Assembly (NCBI RefSeq): GCF_004919105.1 | Contig: NZ_STGK01000013.1 | Coordinates: 62,001-126,000 of the forward strand | Reading direction: 5' to 3' | Length of the DNA: 64,000 bases | Source of the DNA: Nocardioides sp. GY 10113 | Lineage (GTDB): Bacteria; Actinomycetota; Actinomycetes; Propionibacteriales; Nocardioidaceae | In this document: in pieces, positions 57,215 to 64,000 of the stretch | Position numbering within the stretch: position 1 is the first letter of the stretch | How the letters are laid out: each line of letters starts with the position of its first letter | Notes under the pieces: generated by a model | What the model was told of the DNA's origin: nothing | Seen by the model: the letters and a program-made list of their open reading frames with translations, nothing else | The model's database searches: none | Made by a program: the position numbers and the translations under genes

Positions 57215-57254
57215 CTCCCGGGCTCCCGGGCTCCCGGTCTCCCGGGCTCCCGGA
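57215..57254. repeat. Five 8-bp iterons CTCCCGGG upstream of rep
   Basis: CTCCCGGG occurs five times in a row (third copy ends T, fifth ends A), so a CCCGGG-type palindrome recurs every 8 bp. It lies 64-103 bp before the rep start. It is a candidate Rep or regulator binding site or part of the double-strand origin. Confidence 0.6.
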
Positions 57255-57295
57255 CTGGTCGCAACACGTCCACAAGGAAGCCTTGTCCCGGCGCG

Positions 57296-57553
57296 CTAGC
57301 GCACCCAGATCAGCACCCCGTACTCCGGGTGGGGTGCGGAGTCGACCTTGAATCGGCTCCATAGCGCGTGGGTAACCGCAATGCTGTTGCCGCCGCTGTT
57401 GACGTGGAGCACGAGCACGCCATCCGGCTCGGCCCACATGCCGATGAGGCAACGTGACATTTCATGCCCCGTTCCCTCTAGTCGGTTGTTGATTGCTTCG
57501 CGAGCGAGGCTGCGAATCTCGTCCATCTTCACTTCGAGCGCGCGACTTGGCAT
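57296..57553 (-). CDS. Small hypothetical protein with Na/Asp-box-like end
   Basis: The 85-residue protein starts MPSRALEVKMDEIRSLAREA and ends VTHALWSRFKVDSAPHPEYG. The N-terminal helix is followed by a beta-rich part (GMWAEPDGVLVLHVNSGGNS). The ATG has an excellent ribosome site (GGAGGAAACC), so translation is likely. It lies directly upstream of rep on the same strand and may be in its operon. The name is descriptive only: no family or function is recognised. Confidence 0.65.
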   Translation of the reverse strand: MPSRALEVKMDEIRSLAREAINNRLEGTGHEMSRCLIGMWAEPDGVLVLHVNSGGNSIAVTHALWSRFKVDSAPHPEYGVLIWVR

Positions 57554-57688
57554 GGTTTCCTCCGGCGGGGTTCGGGGCGGCCTGGATTGGCCGCCCGCCG
57601 CTCCTGTTATCGGCGGACGTGTCGCTTCTCTGTCGGACCTGGTTTGTACGGTGCCCGGCCCACCCCGATTGACTGGAGGAGCATCGCG

Positions 57689-58261
57689 TTGTCGTTCGTC
57701 GTGACCCGTGCCCCGCGTGACCCGAAGGCAGCCCTTCCTCCGCCGCGTGGCGGGGCTGGCGAAACCTGGGCGCTCGGGATGTACCTGCCTGGGTTTCACG
57801 ACCTCGCGTGGGGAGAGTCGGCAGCCGACCTAGTGGCGGCCCTGCTCGGCGACCCCGACTACGAGACCAAGACCGAGCATGAGCGTTTGGTCGCCCGCAT
57901 CCTTCGCTCCCTTCGCCTGCAGGTCGCCATACAGGCCCAGGTCAACGCCACCGCCATGCTCACCGGGGATTGGGCGGCGCTGCAGGAATGGGAGCGACAC
58001 GTCCTCAGCGGCCCACGGCACATCGCCCCCAATATGCCGGACGGCTTCCCCACCCGGCCCCACTTCAGCGGCGCAGACGTGTGGGATGCGCGCACGCCAC
58101 TGGTGTGCGTGACGACCGCGTGCGAGCCGCTCAACCCCGGGGTCCCGCCCATCCTCGGCAAGGACGACAACGTCTGGGTCATCGACCCCGTTGACGATGA
58201 GAGCCTCCTCGGCAGCCTCCAGGACCTCGGGCTCATCCAAATCCTCACCCGCGTGCCGTAA
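57689..58261 (+). CDS. Hypothetical protein, TTG start
   Basis: The 190-residue protein begins at TTG (57689), which has GGAGGAG 7 bases upstream; no ATG or GTG closer fits that site. It is acidic, with a helical middle (AADLVAALLGDPDYETKTEHERLVARILRSLRLQVAIQ in outline) and a C-terminal part LVCVTTACEPLNPGVPPIL and VIDPVDDESLLGSLQDLGLI. It resembles no family I know. It diverges from the small gene at 57296 and is probably an element-specific function. Confidence 0.65.
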   Translation: MSFVVTRAPRDPKAALPPPRGGAGETWALGMYLPGFHDLAWGESAADLVAALLGDPDYETKTEHERLVARILRSLRLQVAIQAQVNATAMLTGDWAALQEWERHVLSGPRHIAPNMPDGFPTRPHFSGADVWDARTPLVCVTTACEPLNPGVPPILGKDDNVWVIDPVDDESLLGSLQDLGLIQILTRVP

Positions 58262-58511
58262 ACACGGGGAGCGCCGACCCTCGACGCGAGGCATTGCATC
58301 CCCGAGTGGGTCGGGGGCGCGACATCACATCGGTCCTCACACCGCCCCATTCGCAGCGGTGAGGGGTGCCCCACGTCCCGATCCCCCCGTTGCCGCAGGT
58401 CAGGACTCAGGTCGGGCCTCACATGTCTCGCGGAATATCGCGGCGACTACAGGTGGTGGCCTACAGCAATCCCCTGAGTCCGCCGAAGTAAGGGCCCGCA
58501 ACTGCTGCAAT

Positions 58512-58530
58512 CCACGGCACCTTGCCGTGG
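58512..58530. repeat. Hairpin CCACGGCA-3-TGCCGTGG in a gene-free stretch
   Basis: The region 58262-58558 (297 bp) between two + genes holds no convincing gene. This perfect 8-bp stem with a 3-nt loop lies 28 bp before the RHH gene. It may be a terminator of the upstream gene or an operator for the RHH protein. Confidence 0.5.
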
Positions 58531-58558
58531 CCACGCACCCGAGCCGTGAGGACCCACA

Positions 58559-58876
58559 ATGAGCAACACGTCCAGAAGGACCGTTCGATTCACCCTCGAC
58601 ATGAACGAGGACCAGCACAAGCAACTCCGCATCCGCGCGCTGCAGGAAGGCCGACCTGCCGCCGAACTCTGCCGCGAACTCATCGCGGCGTACCTCGGCC
58701 AGGCAGAGGCCCTCGACGACGCCCGTCTCCGAGCGGCCTACGAGGCCGGTGCCCGCGCGGAACGAGAACGGATCGTCACCTCTGCCCTGCACCCGACCCC
58801 GCCCACCGGCCCGGAACTCCCCACCCAACGCGCACGGCCGGGACTTCCCACCCAGCCACCCGCCCCGAGAGGCTGA
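58559..58876 (+). CDS. Ribbon-helix-helix protein (plasmid-type)
   Basis: The 105-residue protein has an N-terminal RHH-like motif (about 6-48: RRTVRFTLDMNEDQHKQLRIRALQEGRPAAELCRELI), a helical linker (DDARLRAAYEAGARAERERIV) and a Pro-rich tail. Such proteins are copy-number or partition regulators, or antitoxins. No toxin gene is evident next to it, so a regulator role is preferred. The ATG follows a GTGAGGA-type site. Confidence 0.75.
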   Translation: MSNTSRRTVRFTLDMNEDQHKQLRIRALQEGRPAAELCRELIAAYLGQAEALDDARLRAAYEAGARAERERIVTSALHPTPPTGPELPTQRARPGLPTQPPAPRG

Positions 58877-58883
58877 GCCCGGC

Positions 58884-59078
58884 GTGTACGTCCGCGACGG
58901 GCTCCGCCCTCCCCGCCCGCCCAGGAAGCGACCGCCGGGCCCGGCGACGAAGACGCCCCGGCCCACGGTCTGGCAGCGAGGACCAGTCCACGCCTGGGTG
59001 TGCAGATTCCTCGGCTGCACATCCGCCATCTCGCCTGAGGGAAGAATTCAGTGCTGGCGGTGCAAGGAGCCGCAGTAG
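58884..59078 (+). CDS. Small zinc-ribbon-like protein
   Basis: A 64-residue frame from GTG 58884 (VYVRDGLRPPRPPRKRPPGP) with a basic Pro-rich first half and a Cys-rich end: WVCRFLGCTSAISPEGRIQC, then WRCKEPQ, i.e. C-x4-C-x11-C-x2-C. This could bind zinc. GAGAGG lies about 10 bases upstream. The frame is short and starts only 7 bp after the RHH stop; it is probably co-transcribed. Function unknown. Confidence 0.42.
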   Translation: MYVRDGLRPPRPPRKRPPGPATKTPRPTVWQRGPVHAWVCRFLGCTSAISPEGRIQCWRCKEPQ

Positions 59079-59119
59079 GCGGGACACCCGCGCAAGCGAC
59101 GCCCCACCAGAACTGCCTC

Positions 59120-59170
59120 GCGAACCCGCCTCGCGTGTCTACAGATGTAGACACGCGAGGCCGGGTTCGC
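59120..59170. repeat. 24-bp-stem hairpin with 2-nt loop
   Basis: GCGAACCCG plus CCTCGCGTGTCTACA pair with their complements (TGTAGACACGCGAGG, bulged C, CGGGTTCGC) around GA. The next bases repeat GCGTGTCTCGAGC. The stem is by far the longest in the element and lies between two small + genes. It could be a replication-origin structure (single-strand origin), a terminator or an operator; none is proven. Confidence 0.75.
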
Positions 59171-59321
59171 GTGTCTCGAGCGGTCGCATCCAAGTCTCAC
59201 CCGCGTCCTGTCCTAGTCAGGCGAGAACCTACCGCCCCGGAGTTCACCACGCCGATAGACGGATGGACCCCGCACTCCCCAGCAATCCCGCCGGTGAGAC
59301 CACCCCCTGAAAGGGACCCGC

Positions 59322-59639
59322 ATGATGAACCGACCCCCGATCTGCCCGGAGACCATCCATCTCGCCGCCAACGGCCGCTTCATGTACTTCGACATCGACG
59401 TCACCGACCGCCTGTTCTGGTGGAACTGCCTCGACTGCGGAGACGCCTACCAGGAGACACTCGCTGTGGTGACCGCCGCCCTCGACGCCGGGCGCCCTCG
59501 CTGCCCGGGGTGCAAGTTCGAGGACGGCCTTTGCGCCGCCAGCGGATGCTGGGACGCGGCGGACCTCGCCGTGGACTGCGACTGCGGAGCACACACCCAC
59601 GTCTGCTACAAGCACTCGGACCTGGCCATGGCGAGTTAG
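59322..59639 (+). CDS. Cys-rich small protein
   Basis: The 105-residue protein has three Cys clusters: WWNCLDCGDAY (C-x2-C), RCPGCKFEDGLCAASGCW and DCDCGAHTHVCYKHSD. These resemble zinc fingers; Cys and His account for many conserved-looking positions. The ATG (tandem ATG ATG) has AAGGGA 7 bases upstream. No family recognised; it is probably a DNA- or protein-binding accessory gene of the element. The 178 bp after it (59640-59817) hold no gene. Confidence 0.6.
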   Translation: MMNRPPICPETIHLAANGRFMYFDIDVTDRLFWWNCLDCGDAYQETLAVVTAALDAGRPRCPGCKFEDGLCAASGCWDAADLAVDCDCGAHTHVCYKHSDLAMAS

Positions 59640-59817
59640 CCGGGCGCGGGCCGAGTGGGCAGGCCGCCGCGAAGGTTGGTCATGTCGGGGGCTCCCAATG
59701 TGGACCTCGGAGCCCCCGACCGCGACCGTCCGTCGCCGCGCCGCACCGCACCGCGCGGCGGGAGGGACCGCCGCGCTCGGTCACCGCTGGGCGGACCCAC
59801 GCACGCTCACATCCGCG

Positions 59818-62800
59818 TCAAGCACCCTCAATGATGTCCAGTGGCGGGAGGCCGTCGACGATCTTGTTCGTCTCGACGGAGACGGTCACGACGCGTGCCA
59901 GGAGGTCGAGGATGTAGCGCGGCTCGCCGACCTCACGTGACCAGTCGTTCGGGTCGTTGACGATGCCAGACGCCTTGTCGGTCTTTATGTAGTAGCGGTC
60001 GATGATCCACTCGATGGCCGACCTCGAGCCGAGCATGTAACGGTAGGCATCCTCGGGGATGCCGCGGAGCGTGATGCGGTCGTTGTATTGGATGACTGAG
60101 CGGTCGTACTTCATTCCAGCCGCCTTCTGCTCCGCCGTCGCTTTCCCGAAGGACATCTTCTTGCTGCCGACCGAGAAGAACGCATACGGGTCGCCGACCG
60201 GCGCGACGTCGAGGCCGTCGAACGAGTATGCCTCGACCTGCTCGTAGCCGACATGGAGGTCGAAGAGCGCCCGCCCAGCGTCGACGAAGCCGCGGAAGTC
60301 GCGGACCATCGGGATCCGAGGCAGCATCTTCTTCAGGTCGGCGGAGTACGTCTCACGGTACGTGGGCGAGTGCAAGAGACCGTATACATAGAAGAAGATG
60401 TCTTCCTTGGTGGCCATTTCGCCTGGGTAAGCCGCCCGGAAGCGCTTGAGCGCCTCGTCCGTGATGTTGTCGATCCTGCGGTAGCCGTCGATAACCTCTC
60501 CCGAGCCACCCAAGTCAAGCATGCCGGATTCCTCGACCTGCTCGTACCGCCAGCGCGGGAAGAACTGGCCGCCTTGTCCGAAGTAGTTGAGGTCGGGCAT
60601 GCGATTGATCGCGATGGCCCCGAAACGCATGACGGTCCCGGTTCCGGTGACGTAGAAGCCCATGTTGTCCGACGCTTGCGTCGGGAAGATTGAACTCAGT
60701 TTGGACTGGACCTCGTTAAGCGGGCCGTAGAAGTACGCGCGGGAAGCGAAGAACGGTCGATAGGTAGCACTCCGGACGGCCAACGCAGAGGCGGGCTCGA
60801 CATCTCCTCCGCGACCAAGCCTTGCGCGCAGCGCACGCGACCAACTGATGTCCTTCGGGTCCTCGGAAACATCTCCGCCCAGAGCCCGGCGATACGTCAT
60901 GACCAGACGATCGACTGTTTGCAGCAATCGGGTTGTGGAAGCGTTGTAGCACCACGCGTCGCGACTGGTGGTCAGTCCGAATGAGGACACACCGAACACA
61001 CTTTCTGCGGAACGATCCCCAACGGGAAGAAACTTCTCGAAGTCGTCCCGGCGCTGGTTGACCCAGTCGCCGTGTTCATTGGGATAGATCAGGCGCGAGT
61101 CAGTTTGGAGAATCGACCTGGCCGCAACGACCTCAGCGACCTTCTCGATGGCGGAGGTGTTGTCACGTACTTCTGCGTACTGAATGTGGTTCGCGCGGGT
61201 CTCGTTCGCCGGGTTCTTAACGAGGACAATGATCGCGACCGTCGAGATGGAGCCGCCCGCACCCTTGTTGTACGCCTCGAAGATGGGCCGACCTTCAGCG
61301 CCCCCGGCCCTTCGATTCCCCCGAAGGTTGAAGACGTAGACAGAGGTGAACTCTTCTGCCAGCGACTTGCGAACGCCATCCGCAGCATTGGTGTCGAGGA
61401 ATCCGCCATTGGTGACAAAGGCAATGACACCTCGGTCGCGAATTCGCAGTGTCGCCCACTTGATCGCTCGAAGGTACGAGTCGTAGATGGTTCTAACCGA
61501 AAGGGAGGTCGATCTCGCACCATACGTCGATCGGATCGCCTCATCGAGGAACGGATACTTCTCGTTCTTGTTGTTGTCGTTGGCCGACTCTTGGCCGATC
61601 GACCACGGTGGATTGCCGACAATGACGGTGATGGGCAACTTCTTGAGCGCTTCGAGCCGGGCGTTGTTCTCCGGGAACACATTCAGGTCGGGCCGGTCGT
61701 CCGGCTCCCAGGACTGGAAGGTGTCGGTGAGGATCAGGCCGGGGAAGTCCTTGGGGTCGCCGGTTAGGTCGGCGTAGGTGGTCTCGATGTTGACGGCGGC
61801 GATGTAGTACGCGAGAAGCAGGATTTCGTTCGCATGCAGTTCGTTGGCGTACTTGCGGGCGAGGTCGTGTGGCTCGATAAGGCCGGATTGGAGCAGCCGG
61901 ACCATGAACGTTCCGGTGCCGGTGAAGCCGTCGAGGATGTGTACGCCTTCGTCGGTGAGGCCCTGTCCGAATTCGGCACGGAGCACGTCGTCGGCGGACT
62001 TGAGGATGAAGTCGACGATCTCGACGGGTGTGTAGACGATGCCCAACTTGTCGACTGTTCGCTTGAATGCAGTGGCGAAGAACTTGTCGTACAACTCGAT
62101 GAGGATGCGTTGACGGCCCTCGGCGTTGTCCACGCCCTCGATGCGGCGGCGTACGGAGGCGTAGAAGGTCTCCAGGGTCTGGTTCTCGCTGTCGAGGTTG
62201 TGCTCGTCGAGCGAGGCGAGCATCAACTCCATCGTCTGGGCGACGGGGTTGGTGGCAGCGAAGTTGTAACCGGCGAAGAGCGCTTCGAAGACCGGGCGGG
62301 TGACGAGGTGTTGGGCGAGCATCTCGATGGCCTCGTCGCGCGTGATGTTGTCGTTGAGGTTGCCGCGCAGGCCAGCAAGGAAGACCTCGAACTCCTTGGC
62401 CTGGTGGGTGGTCTCGTCGACCAGGAGTCCGTTGATGCGGGTGATGTGCGCTTGGGCGATGTCGGCGACGTCCTTGGCCCAGGTCTCCCAGTAGCGCCGC
62501 TCGCCGACCTTCTGGACGATGCGTGCGTACATCGCGTCGCGGAAGCCTTCGAAGCCGAAGTCGAGGAGCATCTGCTCGGTCTCGGGCTTCTTCGGCTCGT
62601 CGGCGTGGGTGCCGGGGATCTCGACCTCATCGGTGGGGCGAGGTGTGACGTCGGTGATATCGATCTTCGGCGTGCGGGACTTGTTGAGTTCGATCTGGTT
62701 GACGATGGCGTGGAACCGGTCGTCGTGGGAGCGCAGCGCCTGCAGGACCTGCCAGACGACCCGGTAGCGCTCGTTGTCCCGCAGAGCCTCCTCCGGGGCG

Positions 62801-64000
62801 ACACCGGATGGGATGACGACCGGCAGGATGATGTAGCCGAGTTCCTTGCCGGGTGCCTTTCGCATGACGCGCCCGACGGACTGCACAACGTCAACCTGGG
62901 AGCCGCGGGGCGTAAGGAACATGACCGCGTCGAGGGCGGGCACGTCCACGCCTTCGGATAGGCAGCGAGCGTTGGACAGGATGCGGCACACGTCGTCTGG
63001 CGTGGATTCCTTCAGCCACGCCAGGTGGGTGTTGCGCTCGTGGATGCCCATGGTGCCGTCGACGTGCGCTGCCTCGACGCGAACCCTGTTGGAGGGGCCG
63101 GTGCCGGACTCGTCTTGGAGGGCGCGGTCGACGATGACCGGGAAGGACTGCGCGGCGGCTCTGGAAGCACGGATGTCCTTGGCGAACGCGACGGCGGTCT
63201 TCATCGGCTTGAGCCGGGACTGCTCGGCCTCTTGGTCGACGGAGTTGTAGTGCTTGGCCAGGCCGTTCCAGCAGCCGATCAACTTGGCGGCGTCGCCAAG
63301 GGCGATCTCGCCGCCGGTCGCCATCGCCTGTTGGAAGTTGTCGGCAACGTACTGCTCGTCCACGGCGAGGACGAGGACCTTGTAGTCGGTGAGGAGGTCG
63401 GCCTCGACGGCGTCTCCAAACCCGAGGCGGTGAAACTCTGGGCCGTACCAGGTTTCGTTGTCCATGGAGACCGGCTTGGCCTCAGCGTCTGCGGCCTTGC
63501 GCTTGACGTCATCGCTGAACACGCGCGGGGTAGCGGTCATGTAGAGCCGCTTGGCGGCCTTGAGGTAGTCACCGTCGTGGACCTTGACGAAGGCCGACTC
63601 ATCGCCGCCTGCGAGCGTCACACCCGTGGTGCGGTGTGCTTCGTCGCAGATGATGAGGTCGAAGCCGTCAAGGCCGAGGTTCTGTGCCTGTGCGATGACG
63701 TCGATGGACTGGTAGGTCGAGAAGACGACCGTCATCCGCTCCTTGGCGTACTTCCCGACGGTCATCCGCTCCACGAGGGTCTTCGCATCGGTGGTGGCGG
63801 GTTCGGTGAGGTCGATGGTCGGCATGTCGGCGTCGTCGGTAACGACCTTCCGCCCGACCCGGACATCGGAGCAGACCGCGAACGGGCGGATGTCGACCTC
63901 CGCGTTCGCCATCCACTCCCGCAGGCTCTGGGAGAGCAACTGGATGGACGGCACCAGGAACAGGACCCGTCCACCGGCTCCGACGAGTTCCTCGGCGACC
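59818..64000 (-). CDS. Type ISP-like restriction-modification enzyme (helicase + N6-adenine methyltransferase), N-terminus outside the window
   Basis: At least 1,394 residues in one chain. From the N-terminal side: SF2 helicase with CDEAHR (63631-63648), LYMTATPRVF, and QSVGRVMRKAPGK (motif VI); then a methyltransferase with motif I DGFTGTGTFMVRL (about 61891-61932) and catalytic NPPW (61603-61614); then a target-recognition region to the C-terminus (VGEPRYILDLLARVV near the end). This order is that of type ISP enzymes such as LlaGI, where a Mrr-like nuclease precedes the helicase; that part would lie beyond 64000. The frame is open to the edge. It would methylate host DNA and cut unmodified phage DNA. 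It could instead be a related orphan fusion, if the nuclease is absent. Confidence 0.85.
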   Translation of the reverse strand, partial: VAEELVGAGGRVLFLVPSIQLLSQSLREWMANAEVDIRPFAVCSDVRVGRKVVTDDADMPTIDLTEPATTDAKTLVERMTVGKYAKERMTVVFSTYQSIDVIAQAQNLGLDGFDLIICDEAHRTTGVTLAGGDESAFVKVHDGDYLKAAKRLYMTATPRVFSDDVKRKAADAEAKPVSMDNETWYGPEFHRLGFGDAVEADLLTDYKVLVLAVDEQYVADNFQQAMATGGEIALGDAAKLIGCWNGLAKHYNSVDQEAEQSRLKPMKTAVAFAKDIRASRAAAQSFPVIVDRALQDESGTGPSNRVRVEAAHVDGTMGIHERNTHLAWLKESTPDDVCRILSNARCLSEGVDVPALDAVMFLTPRGSQVDVVQSVGRVMRKAPGKELGYIILPVVIPSGVAPEEALRDNERYRVVWQVLQALRSHDDRFHAIVNQIELNKSRTPKIDITDVTPRPTDEVEIPGTHADEPKKPETEQMLLDFGFEGFRDAMYARIVQKVGERRYWETWAKDVADIAQAHITRINGLLVDETTHQAKEFEVFLAGLRGNLNDNITRDEAIEMLAQHLVTRPVFEALFAGYNFAATNPVAQTMELMLASLDEHNLDSENQTLETFYASVRRRIEGVDNAEGRQRILIELYDKFFATAFKRTVDKLGIVYTPVEIVDFILKSADDVLRAEFGQGLTDEGVHILDGFTGTGTFMVRLLQSGLIEPHDLARKYANELHANEILLLAYYIAAVNIETTYADLTGDPKDFPGLILTDTFQSWEPDDRPDLNVFPENNARLEALKKLPITVIVGNPPWSIGQESANDNNKNEKYPFLDEAIRSTYGARSTSLSVRTIYDSYLRAIKWATLRIRDRGVIAFVTNGGFLDTNAADGVRKSLAEEFTSVYVFNLRGNRRAGGAEGRPIFEAYNKGAGGSISTVAIIVLVKNPANETRANHIQYAEVRDNTSAIEKVAEVVAARSILQTDSRLIYPNEHGDWVNQRRDDFEKFLPVGDRSAESVFGVSSFGLTTSRDAWCYNASTTRLLQTVDRLVMTYRRALGGDVSEDPKDISWSRALRARLGRGGDVEPASALAVRSATYRPFFASRAYFYGPLNEVQSKLSSIFPTQASDNMGFYVTGTGTVMRFGAIAINRMPDLNYFGQGGQFFPRWRYEQVEESGMLDLGGSGEVIDGYRRIDNITDEALKRFRAAYPGEMATKEDIFFYVYGLLHSPTYRETYSADLKKMLPRIPMVRDFRGFVDAGRALFDLHVGYEQVEAYSFDGLDVAPVGDPYAFFSVGSKKMSFGKATAEQKAAGMKYDRSVIQYNDRITLRGIPEDAYRYMLGSRSAIEWIIDRYYIKTDKASGIVNDPNDWSREVGEPRYILDLLARVVTVSVETNKIVDGLPPLDIIEGA

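Larger units (their letters stand above)
53940..64000. mobile_element. Integrative plasmid-like element (one end; continues past the window)
   Basis: From the cut DUF2461 gene to the right edge the contents are: serine integrase, HUH Rep, small unknown genes, an RHH protein, Cys-rich proteins and a type ISP-like restriction enzyme. AT content is visibly higher than in the flanking chromosome, and the unknown small genes are unlike the metabolic genes to the left. No transfer gene (FtsK/Tra type) is seen within the 10 kb available. The far junction should repeat the GTTGTCAAC region next to the missing DUF2461 start. Confidence 0.8.

Noticed and set aside
58559-58876. Type II antitoxin of a toxin-antitoxin pair
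   Set aside because: RHH fold fits, but no toxin-like partner (RelE, MazF or PIN type) is adjacent; a plasmid regulator is preferred.
58400-59029. 209-codon minus frame opposite the RHH gene
   Set aside because: Low-complexity Gly/Arg composition typical of an antisense shadow; the + strand genes have ribosome sites and motifs.
53940-64000. Prophage
   Set aside because: A large serine integrase is present but no capsid, terminase, portal or lysis gene is seen in the 10 kb; Rep and R-M cargo fit a plasmid-like element better.

Overview
The window is high-GC DNA from an actinobacterium. The best guess is a Nocardioides-type member of the Nocardioidaceae, from three signs: the HspR/HAIR heat-shock circuit, the F420- and mycothiol-dependent enzyme families, and many copies of a GGTTGAGGTGCGAGC-type intergenic repeat. 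The genus is an inference from gene style, not from a marker gene. I recognised no rRNA, tRNA or CRISPR array.

Layout. (1) 1-11.0 kb is a heat-shock block: clpB (cut by the left edge) and the dnaK-grpE-dnaJ-hspR operon, each preceded by a HAIR-type HspR operator. Between them lie a bacteriophytochrome fused to a SpoIIE-type phosphatase, a 14-bp minisatellite of about 39 copies, and a coupled DUF445/Abi-alpha-like pair. (2) 11.0-22.1 kb holds an aldo/keto reductase and then a set of lipid- or steroid-style enzymes: SnoaL-like protein, Ddn-like F420 reductase, LLM F420 oxidoreductase, DUF1214 protein, alpha/beta hydrolase, SDR, sulfotransferase and P450. Two sites here match the KstR operator pattern TnnAACnnGTTnnA, and a third lies at 48.8 kb before a ketosteroid-isomerase-like gene. 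(3) 22.1-29.7 kb has a large LuxR/ATPase regulator, a 53-residue small protein, a nitroreductase, an ABC exporter and a PucR-type regulator. (4) 29.9-36.8 kb carries a PHA synthase with a PHA-depolymerase-like hydrolase, a DUF1992 protein, two coupled CoA-ester lyases and an amidohydrolase. (5) 36.8-41.4 kb has a GDSL lipoprotein and a second PucR-type regulator, divergent across a 17-bp palindrome from a ferredoxin-reductase/fatty-acid-desaturase operon. (6) 41.9-53.4 kb mixes beta-oxidation genes (enoyl-CoA hydratase, acyl-CoA dehydrogenase), an SDR, a mycothiol-dependent isomerase-like protein, Rrf2 and SARP/BTAD regulators and small proteins.

(7) From about 53.94 kb to the right edge the DNA changes. 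A DUF2461 gene is cut after its conserved Asp-Asn, and a large serine integrase starts 36 bp away. The integrase is followed by a rolling-circle (HUH) Rep, several small unknown genes, a ribbon-helix-helix protein and a very large single-chain helicase-methyltransferase resembling type ISP restriction-modification enzymes, which runs off the window. I read this as one end of an integrative plasmid-like element carrying anti-phage cargo.

Across the chromosomal part the genes point to a soil heterotroph that degrades lipids or steroids, stores polyhydroxyalkanoate, desaturates fatty acids and senses red/far-red light. All functions are read from motifs and remembered family patterns; no database search was run.
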